Positions 55,512 through 64,000 of a DNA stretch of 64,000 nucleotides are shown here, one piece after another; position 1 is the first letter of the stretch, and each line of letters opens with the position of its first letter. The stretch comes from Rhipicephalus microplus. Taxonomy: Eukaryota > Arthropoda > Arachnida > Ixodida > Ixodidae. The position numbers were made by a program, and so were the translations under genes. The notes under the pieces were generated by a model, which saw nothing but the letters and a program-made list of their open reading frames with translations, was not told where the DNA came from and searched no databases. Location: the NCBI RefSeq assembly GCF_043290135.1, contig NC_134707.1, positions 76,402,987-76,466,986 on the forward strand, written 5' to 3'.

Positions 55512-58500
55512 TAACCCCCGGCGGTAGAAGCACCGTCCCGGTGCTAAATTTACGCAGATGATGTCGAAGGGGGTAATAGGGCTTTAGCCGAGCCACGTGA
55601 ACGGTGTCGCTCGGAGCTGACGATGACGTTGTTGGATCGGTTGGAACAATCTCGTACGTGACGTCTGTCACTTGGCGAACGATACGGAATGGTCCAGTGT
55701 AGGGCGACAACAGTTTTTCCGACAGTCCCACACGCCGAGTAGGTGACGAGAGGAGCACGAGAGAACCCGGAGAAAAGTGCACGTCCCTATGGTGAGAATT
55801 GTAGAGCTGATGTTGGCGCGCCTATGAAGCCTGTAGACGGTTACGGGCGACTTGGCGCGCGTGGTCGGCGCGGGCAATGGCTTCACCAGCATATTCAGTG
55901 GCCGCAGGTAGTAACGTGTCTAAGGGTAGAGTTGGGTCCCGGCCATATAGTAGATAGAAGGGCGAATATCCGGCAGTGTTGTGACGAGATGAGTTGTAGG
56001 CGAACGTCACATACGGCAAATGAATGTCCCAATCATGGTGGTCTGGCGCAACGTATTTGGCAAGCATATCGGTTAGGGTCCTGTTAAGGCGCTCCGTGAG
56101 GCCATTTGACTGGGGAAGGTACGAAGTAGTAAATTTGTGCTTGGTATGGCAAGACCTCAGGATTTCATGAACGACAGCTGATAAGAACGTGCGGCCACGG
56201 TCGGTGAGAAGTTGACGGGGAGCACCGTGCACTAATATTATGTCGTACAGCAGAAAGTCCGTAACGTCGGTAGCGCAGCTGGTCGGAAGTGCTCGTGTGA
56301 TTGCGTACCGCGTCGCGTAGTCCGTGGCAACAGCAATCCATTTATTTCCGGCTGTGGAGAGTGGAAAAGGGCCCAACAGGTCGAGACCAACTCGAAAGAA
56401 AGGCTCGTTGGGAACGTCGATCGGTTGAAGGTAGCCGGCTGGGAGGGCAGACGGCGTTTTGCGACGCTGACAGGGCTCACAAGCGGCGACATAGCGTCGA
56501 ACAGAGCGGGCAAGTCCAGGCCAAAAAAACCGACGTCGTACCCGATCGTATGTGCGAGAAACGCCCAAATGGCCCGTCATGGGAGCGTCATGAAGTTGAT
56601 GCAGGACAGTGGAACGCAGGTGCGCTGAGATGACAGGAAGTAAGTCTGATCCGAAGGAATCAAGGTTCCGGCGATATAGGATCCCGTCTTTCACCAAAAA
56701 CATTCGTAGGGACGGGTCGCGAGGCGTTGACTCCAGTTTGACAATGATGGCTCGTAAAGAAGCATCCCGACGTTGCTCTTCGCCAATGTTTAACAGCTGC
56801 GACACGGAAAAAACGTCCGTGATAGCGTCAGTATCGGTTGCTTCGTCAACAGGGTAGCGGGATAAACAATCCGCATCCTAATGTAATCGCCCTGTTTTGT
56901 ACATTACAGAGAACGTGTACTCTTGAAGGCTTAGAGCCCAACGAGCGAGACGTCCCGTGGGGTCCTTCAGGGAGGCTAGCTAGCAGAGCGCGTGATGATC
57001 CGTGACAACACGGAATGAGCGCCCGTACAGGTATGGGCGAAACTTGGCGACTGCCCATACAAGGGCGAGGCACTCGCGCTCCGTGATGCAATAGTCGCGC
57101 TCGGCTGGAGATAGCAGTCGACTTGCGTAGGCTATAACACGGTCGTGTCCGCGTTGTTGCTAAAATAGCACAGCTCCTACGCCGTGTCCACTGGCGTCCA
57201 TGTGAACCTCGGTTGGGGCTAATGGATCAAAGTGAGCCAAGATTGGTGGCGTTGTAAGCAATGTCATAAGTTGCGAAAACGATGACGCTTGGTCATGGCC
57301 CCAGGTAAACGAGGCGTCTTTCTTCAAGAGTTCTGTGAGTGGGCGTGCAATGGTCGCAAAGTCCTTAACAAAGCGTCTGAAATATGAGCACAGCCCCACA
57401 AAACTGCGGACATCATTTGTGGTCTTCGGAACGGGAAAATTCGTGACTGCGCGAATTTTATCTGGGTCTGGACGCACGCCTTGAGCATCGACAAGGTGAC
57501 CGAGCACGGAAATTTGACGACGAGCGAAGCGACGCTTGGAGGCGTTAAGCTTGAGTCCGGCTCGACGAAAAACGTCCAGAATAGCTGACAAACGATCAAA
57601 ATGCGAGTCGAATGTGGGCGAAAAGGCAATAACATCGTCAAGGTAACACAAGCAGGTGGACCATTTCAGCCCTTGGAGCAATGAGTCCATCGTTCTTTCA
57701 AATGTGGCTGGTGCATTGCAGAGTCCAAAGGGCATCACTTTAAACTGATAAAGACCATCAGGAGTGATGAATGCGGTCTTCTCGCGGTCCATCTCGTCGA
57801 CGGCTACCTGCCAGTACTCTGATCGAAGGTCAATAGTTGAAAAATAAGTGGCACCGTACATGCAGTCGAGGGCGTCGTCGATGCGAGGTAAAGGATAAAC
57901 GTCTTTTTTGGTAATTTTGTTAAGGTGACGGTAATCGACACAAAAGCGCCATGTTCCATTCTTCTTCTTAACAAGGACGACTGGAGAAGCCCAGGGGCTG
58001 CATGAAGGCTCTATAATGTTTTTCGCAAGCATTTTGCTGACTTCATGTTGTAATATTGCACGCTTCGACGCCGACACACGGTAGGGGCGTCGGTTAATGG
58101 GGGTTGCATGGCCAGTATTTATGCGATGGGTGACAATGGTCGTTTGGCCCAAAGAGTTGCTGGCAAAGTCGAAAATGCTACGATAGCCCTCAAGAACGTG
58201 GCAAAGTGCTGCAGCTTGCTCAGACGTGAGGTTCGATGACACCAGTCGCTCGATGTCGGCGCCCCAAGAACGTGATGGAGTGAAACCACTGACTGAGCTG
58301 CAGCAATCGTGAACTCTGAAGGGCTCGACATGGTCATCTTGGAGAGCAGTAGTTTGGGCCAGGGAGATACCCTGTGGCAGAACTTGGGTGGTGAGTGAAA
58401 AGTTGACCAGTGGAAGGAAGGTGCGGTTTCTCTTAATCGTCAGAATCATATGCGGCACAGCAACCCCATGCGTAAACATCACTGCAGGAATCGGGGCCAC

Positions 58501-59039
58501 CATGTAATCACCATCAGGTACTGGTGGCGTGGAGGATAAGTCGACATGTGTGACAGAGTTAGGAGGGAGGCGCGTGAAATCAATGCAGCAGAGGCTGGTT
58601 TGCGGTGGGCTGGTCGGGTCGGAAAAGAGGGGTAAATCGAGATGGAGAGAGCCAGCTGAACAGTCTATGAGGGCAGAGTGCGTGGCTAGAAAATCCATAC
58701 CGAGTATGAGTTCATGAGGGCAATGTTCGATAACGGCGAAAAGAACGAAAGTGCTTCTCTCCCCAATAGACACTCGTGCACAGCACATGCCAAGAATTGC
58801 GGCAGTTCCTCCATCGGCGACTCGTACAGCTCGGTTGAGGGCGGGTGCGACAACTTTTCTAAGTCGGCGGCGAAGGTTAGCACTCATAATGGACACATGT
58901 GCGCCAGTATCTATCAATGCACTGACACGAACATTGTCGACAGTAACGTCCAAAAGGTTCCTGTTCAGTGTTAATGTTAATCGAGAATTTCTTACGAAGG
59001 TCGTCAACGCAGTTCCACCTCCAGAAGCTGCACGGCCTA
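55492..59039 (-). pseudogene. gypsy5 Pol with four TAG stops
   Basis: It lies in the -1 frame relative to gag. Protease ([21 protein letters not shown]) and RT (CYLDDVIAF with YLDD intact) are open from 59007 to 57160. RNase H is hit by TAG at 57160, 56980 and 56878. Integrase (56805-55822) keeps HHCC (MTGHLG, CEPCQRR), the catalytic VGLDLLGPF and LTDRGRTF and YLPQSNGLTERLN, where the usual H of YHPQ is L, and then meets TAG at 55822. The GPF module (YTGPFRIVRQVTDVTY) follows in the same frame. Confidence 0.92.
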
Positions 59040-60244
59040 GTTTTCCAGTCGGAGATGCTGCGAATAGGCCGGGGAGGCAGCACGGCGTTGTGGGGGCGAC
59101 CGGGACTGACGACGAGCAGGGGACGGTGACCGGTCGTAGCGAGGTCTGCTCAGAGGTGCTGTAGGAGCGGAAAATGTGGTCGGCGTTGATGGAGAAAGTG
59201 GTGGGGATGTCTGGCGAGCAGAAGTGGTGTGATACTGAGGTGCATTATGGGACGGTGGAGCCCAGCGGCTGCGGCAGTGACGAGCGATATGACCAACGCG
59301 TCGACAGTTAAAACTAATGGGCCTGTCATCAAGAGTAAGCCATTCGGACGAATGGCGTTGTATGCGAGGTGCAGAAGGGGTACAATAAGAAGGCTCAGCA
59401 GAATATACGGCAGGAACAGGATGTAGGCCGACATTCGAAAGCTCTTGATGAACGACCACTTGTATTAAAGAGATCGTGGTCGGGGAAGGCGCAGGCGTCG
59501 GTAATGGCGTGGCTACCGGTTGTGCTGCCTCGACCTCTCGACGAATGATGCGTGTAAGGTTGTCACATCCAGGGGCCCGGTGGAAGGCGTCCTCACATGA
59601 AGAAGTGGCCGCTGTGTTCGGAAGGCGCACGATGCTTTGGGCTATGCGGCGGGCTTTAGCTTGTGCGAGACGTCGGCATTCTTTAAGGATTGTGTCGATG
59701 CTGGAGACGTTGTTAAAAACCAGCAGGTTGAAAGCATCGTCAGCAATGCCTTTGAAGACGTGGTTAACCTTTTCGTCTTCCGACATGCACTGGTCGGCCT
59801 TGGAACAAAGGGCCAAGATGTCAAGAATGTAGGAGACGTACGATTCGGTAGAAGACTGGGACCGTGTGGCAAGAGTCTTCTTCGCAGCGAGCTGACAACC
59901 AGTTAAATCGCCAAACAGGTCACGTATCTTTTCCTCGAAGAGATCCCAGCTTGTTATGTCGGCTTCGTGGCTTTGAAACCATGTTCGGGGAGTGCCGTCC
60001 AGGTAAAAAGCACGTTGGTGAGCATGAGCATGGGATCCCATCGGTGAGTAGCACTGACGCGCTCGTACCGCTTCAGCCAAGTGTCCAGATCGATCGTATC
60101 ATCACCGGAGAAAGTGCCGGGATCCCGGAGGTGCGGTAGTGTGACGTAGGTGGTGGCTTGGACTGATGAGGGCGGCGTAGAGGAAGTACCAGCAGTCGAA
60201 GCAGTCGAAAGGTCGCCGATGGTGCGACCGCTGCGCGTCTCCAT
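59037..60244 (-). pseudogene. gypsy5 Gag with one frameshift
   Basis: The start ATG at 60242-60244 (METRSGRTIGDLS) corresponds to the gypsy2 start. The first 80 codons (IDLDTWLKRYERVSATHRWD) are in one frame. A 1-base deletion relative to gypsy2 at about 60007 moves the rest (AFYLDGTPRTWFQSHEADIT onward) to another frame, open to 59037. It contains the CCHC CFNC-like knuckle with its first Cys changed to Ser (SFNCRRVGHIARHC) and the RSPSPARR tail, ending GGAAAACTAG. Confidence 0.9.
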
Positions 60245-60277
60245 CGAGGTACGGGGGTCGTCTACCTCCACCAATAA

Positions 60278-60417
60278 TGTTACGAGTAACTTGTTTAATG
60301 AGCTATTTACAGCGCAGAGAACCCGACGAGCAAGGTGGCGTCAGACCAGCATCCAACGGAAAAACCCACTTCGTCCTCCTCTTTCATGCAGCCGTGTTAA
60401 GCGGCTGTTTTGTATCA
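60278..60417 (-). repeat. gypsy5 5' LTR (140 bp)
   Basis: Partner of 55372-55511. In element sense it is followed by TTATTGGTGGAGGTAGAC, where the TGG marks a candidate primer-binding site as in gypsy2. Confidence 0.92.
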
Positions 60418-60547
60418 GTATGTTTGTAAACATGTGTTTGTAAGATATCCATGCTTCTATATTTTTTTTTATTCATGGAAGTACCACACTGAATATTACA
60501 GAACTCCAGATGATGTTGTTTTGAGAATTATTTTCAGATCAGATTTG

Positions 60548-60705
60548 TCAACCAGGGAGGCGAAAGTGTTGTAAGCGTGTGTGATCAGATTTGGGTGCAC
60601 GTTAAAGAACACCAGGTGGTCGAAATTTCCGGAGGCCTCCACCACGGCGTCTCTCATAATCATATAGTACTTTTGGAACGTTAAGCCCCACATATCAATC
60701 AATGA
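60548..60705 (+). mobile_element. 5'-truncated SINE (tick Ruka-like)
   Basis: It matches the 29060-29275 copy over its body and tail: GATCAGATTTGGGTGCACG, TTAAAGAACACCAGGTGG and GGCGTCTCTCATAATCATAT, then GGAACGTTAAGCCCCACAT and an (AATC)n-like end. The tRNA-like head is missing. Confidence 0.8.
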
Positions 60706-61020
60706 ATGAACTGCCATCCGGGGAAGAAAAAAGTGCTAAACCTAATTTATCACCCCATTACACTGAGCTCACGTTCATACCGTGATTCTATTCACCATTT
60801 CAGTGAACCTTGGCATTCAGATTTTTTTTCAGCCACCAAGTTTTTTTAGTGCTCAAGAATGACATCAACGTATAGAGATGCAGTAGCTTGGCACAATACA
60901 ACATATCCACCTAAACGTTCTTTTATTTTGACAGAAATTAGTCAAAGATTTATGCATTAAGACTAGCTCCTCTACAAATATGTATTTATAAAAATTTCTG
61001 GTTGTGTATACATGAAACTT

Positions 61021-61163
<143 letters not shown>

Positions 61164-61928
61164 AGTCAGCTTTTCTTTTGCTGCAATGCCCAGTGAATTG
61201 TCCTTTATGAATGCGAACGTTTTCGCCGAAGCATACACGTGCTCATGCGCTAGAAAATTTCTACGCTCACCCTAAATAAAAGCAGCTCTAAACATCTTCA
61301 AAGTGTGAATTTATTATTAGCTGCAGAGTAACTAGAGGCGCCTTCTTGCCATCATAAGCATATGCCCTATGGTGATTGACTGACATCGTAACAAATTGAG
61401 TGTTGAATGTTCGGTTATTTAAAAGGCCGTCTTATTGTATCTGCGCCAAGGCGCCACGTCATAATCAACGTCACACGTAGGTGTCAATGCATGCCGGACT
61501 AATACTTTAGCTCATTAATTCTTTCCGCCCTGTCGAGGTGCTAAATCATCACCCTTGCGGCTTCACTTCCATTTAACGTAGTTTTTTTTCTCTTTTTGAT
61601 AAACAGTTGTTTAAATTGATGTCACGTCAACTGGGCTGGTTTTCTTCGTACCTCATTTGCATACGCTGCATCTTGCATCTGAGTTATTCTTGAAAGTTTA
61701 ATTGTAGGGGTCTTCAAAACTGCAGCTTTATAGGTATCTAAAGATCATTAGATATATATTGTGATTTTCTTATTTTGTGTCTCTATTTTTACGCAGCCCT
61801 CTCCTGTTTCGATGAGCACTCGTGCTTGAGTGGCTAATGAAAAAAAAAGTAAGTTATCGCACCTTGCTTAGGACGCTCACGTCTGATGTAAAAGCAACAG
61901 CGAATCGTCCGAAAAAGACGTGACTCAC

Positions 61929-62143
61929 CCAGGGAAAGCAAGCACACTGCAAAAGTGCACAGTGCGGTGCCGGCGTACACGGCTAACATTGTCGGACGCC
62001 TCGGAAACCAGCGCACGGCTGTGTAGCAGACGAGCACCGCTGGTATCTCCACGAGGGCAGCCAGAACAAACGTCAGGTACGGATCTCCGCCCAGGCTCGT
62101 GACCGAGAGCTGAAGTCCGTAGAATGTGATCCCACCGGTTACC
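61929..62143 (-). CDS. SLC22-like transporter exon (TM7-TM8 region)
   Basis: A 215-bp exon. On the minus strand the acceptor is CTTTGGTCAAGCAG (before 62143) and the donor is CTGG|GTGAGT (61928 and below). It encodes VTGGITFYGLQLSVTSLGGD, then PYLTFVLAALVEIPAVLVCY and TAVRWFPRRPTMLAVYAGTA, the Y-G-L...G-G-x-x-Y...E-I-P and R-R-P features of SLC22 transporters. It begins with the last base of a split codon and ends with the first base of the next one; the exon at 54877-55058 supplies the other two (GAT, Asp). Earlier exons are expected to the right and were not recognised. Confidence 0.88.
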
Positions 62144-64000
62144 CTGCTTGACCAAAGCACGGGACAGGAATACGTAACCAGTTGCAGAGGGCCGCATTTT
62201 GTGTGTGTGTGTGTGTTTCTGTATCTTGTTTCCAGAGCAATTGGTAAATGGGCACGATGTAAGGACAAGAAATAAGCCACTTCTAAAACATGATGACGCA
62301 TTTCCAACTAGTTGAGGTAGATTAATTTCACAAGTACCACGTCTAAGACATCAATCCTTAAAACAAAAGTCAGTGTATTTGCCCACCACACGTACATAAT
62401 GCTTAGGTTGCAGTGGTCGCTTCACCTATCAAGTTCTCAACGGAGAGTAGCCATGAAAGTATGAGGTATGCATAAATACGCCTCATTTTTATTGGTTTAT
62501 TTAAATCTATTCATATATGAAGTTTGTTATGACAAATAAAAACTAAATAAAGATCACCAATGGTCAAGGTATCATTGTTAGATACCAAAAATTAATACTT
62601 CATGAGCTATATTGGGAATAAATATTGGGAATAAATATTGGGAATATTGGGAATATTATCCGTGGAAAGTCTCCACGGCAATATCTACTGTCTCAGCCTA
62701 ACAATGTGTCGACATAATTACTCTCCTAATCAACACTGCTTGCGGACTAGCAAGTTGCTATATATTGATGACCTTCTTAGCAATACGAAGACTGCTTTGC
62801 TGCTTTGTTTATAATCTTATTCAGCTGGAAGTAAAGATCAATCTAATTTCAAATCATTGCGTTTACACTTCTTCATCTGAGCCTACATGATTTGCCCTAA
62901 TTCAGAAGCAAACAGACTGCGCCTTTAACGTGTTCACTGTTGCGTTAACTAAGCACAATTTTCCTCGTATGCAATTTTATGTTGCGTGGTCTGGTCTGTT
63001 GAAGGCATGTGAAAGCTGTATGCCGCCGCATGAAATGAGGACAGTAACAAAGAAGGCGGCCACTTCTTAAAAACTGCAATAATAGCATCCAGGGTAGTTG
63101 TCCTTGCTCGTCTGAAATGAGAACGTATTGCTGAACACCAGGCTGAACCGCAAGTGGTAAAGGAGCAGTACCTCTATTCGATACACGAAAAAAGGCTCGG
63201 ACAATGTGTTGACTGTGTTATTTGGCGCAGCGATAATTTTGAGTCGGCTTAATGAATTGAGGTTTCGGCTACTTCGGGAAGATGGCACGAACGGTATCAA
63301 CAGTTCACATTTCCGGTGTTCTAGACAACAATACCTGCATATTTCGGATATGCAAAGTGCTACAGCGGAAAAGGCGTGAATGTATTGACGTGCCTTAGTT
63401 ATCGCAAATGTACAGGCACAATGTTTTGTGAGATTTCACGCACTCTTTTATATTACAAACGACAGTGCAATAAATCCGCTTGCAGTGGACATATAGATTA
63501 GCGCAACAAACTTGTTGATATGTAGAATTAACATCTATGAATTGTTTATTTAATTATCCAGAAACATGAAGGAGTTAGTAGGAGCAGGAATACTCGTCAG
63601 GCCATAGAGTTTCGCAGAACGCGTAGCACTTCATATCGGAGCAGTAGTGCGTGGCGCAAATTCTGACTATCTTGAAAACTTTTGCTGTGGTGCCCAAGTA
63701 AAAAATGTGCAACTAGCTAGTGCGAAACAGTGGCCGATTGAGATACTGCCAATGTCTGCGCCTTCAAATATCGGACAAAAAGCTTTGAATTACACTCTGC
63801 TTCTAGGGACACCACTGAACCATCATGGTGGTTCAGTGGCGCTTTTTGGATCACTCATCTCGAAGAGGACAAAAACAGTATAGCAGACGTGACAGTTTCG
63901 CGCACTACATGGAAGACCAAAATGAACGCTACTGTTACGTAGTGAACTTCCGCAGATGTAAGAGGCCGAATACCAACGTTTATATTTACCGATTTCTATA
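62144..64000. other. Probable upstream intron of the SLC22-like gene
   Basis: AT-rich DNA with a small tandem repeat (62610-62659) and a short perfect hairpin (63811-63838). No further transporter exon could be identified. The open frame at 63067-63300 (minus) resembles nothing I know. Confidence 0.45.
62610..62659. repeat. Short tandem repeat of an ATTGGGAATAAAT unit
   Basis: ATTGGGAATAAAT occurs twice in tandem and is followed by two shorter ATTGGGAAT units. Confidence 0.9.

Larger units (their letters stand above)
55372..60417 (-). mobile_element. gypsy5: full-length Ty3/gypsy element in an SLC22 intron
   Basis: A 5,046-bp element on the minus strand (the same strand as the host transporter) with 140-bp LTRs at 55372-55511 and 60278-60417 that differ at two bases. 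It has the same organisation as gypsy2 and closely similar proteins, so the two are related subfamilies with divergent LTRs. Gag has one frameshift and pol four TAG stops. The flanks (GATAA on the left, GTATG on the right) do not form an obvious target duplication. Confidence 0.93.

Noticed and set aside
55372..60417. An envelope gene in gypsy5 or gypsy2
   Set aside because: The pol frame reaches the polypurine tract and LTR directly, leaving no room for a third ORF. These are retrotransposons without env.
61834..62307. A 157-codon single-exon membrane protein
   Set aside because: Only 61929-62143 matches SLC22. Both sides have good splice sites, and the ends read into intron with a (GT)n run.

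Overview
This window is eukaryotic, repeat-rich nuclear DNA with spliced host genes. It most likely comes from a hard (ixodid) tick. The reasons are the tick-style tRNA-derived SINE tail seen at 19296, 29060 and 60548, the families of short-LTR Ty3/gypsy elements and the I-clade LINE, together with arthropod-like synaptotagmin and SLC22 transporter exons. Species assignment is inference; no search was run.

Layout. 1-600 holds a decayed Ty3/gypsy gag/protease fragment (+). 1676-4735 is a Penelope-like element (+) next to a (TA)n array, with a reverse transcriptase, a GIY-YIG endonuclease and a hammerhead-like motif near its 3' end. 4740-8380 is a truncated Ty3/gypsy copy (-) called gypsy1. 8441-13514 is a complete Ty3/gypsy element (-), gypsy2, with 139-bp LTRs that differ at one base. 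It sits inside (TA)n, has an open gag, and its pol is broken by one stop codon. 13609-15170 carries two direct copies of a tRNA-derived SINE, a CTAG-rich repeat and a degenerate ~146-bp satellite. 15170-18468 is largely unrecognised and contains a striking 74-bp hairpin. 18588-29630 is an old gypsy element (-), gypsy3, split by a near full-length I-clade LINE (21054-26818) and two SINE insertions. 31882-35827 is another decayed gypsy copy (+), gypsy4. Inside its gag lies a 1,039-bp mini LTR element with 224-bp LTRs that differ at one base, a 4-bp target duplication and a gag-stub ORF. I consider this the most interesting mobile object in the window.

Host genes. Three consecutive exons at 37107-37220, 38416-38530 and 40819-41165 (+) encode the end of C2A and all of C2B of a synaptotagmin, probably Syt12-like. 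Their splice phases match, but a TAG replaces the conserved C-terminal Trp codon. On the minus strand, exons at 61929-62143, 54877-55058 and 53851-54000 encode the C-terminal transmembrane part of an SLC22-type organic ion transporter, again with matching phases. The two genes converge on a 12.7-kb AT-rich interval (41166-53850) in which I recognise nothing coding. The transporter intron between 55058 and 61929 hosts a complete but inactivated gypsy element, gypsy5 (55372-60417, 140-bp LTRs), plus a SINE and a (TA)n array.

The mobile elements are nested, so insertion order can be read: the LINE and SINEs are younger than gypsy3, the mini LTR element is younger than gypsy4, and gypsy2 is younger than the (TA)n array it splits.
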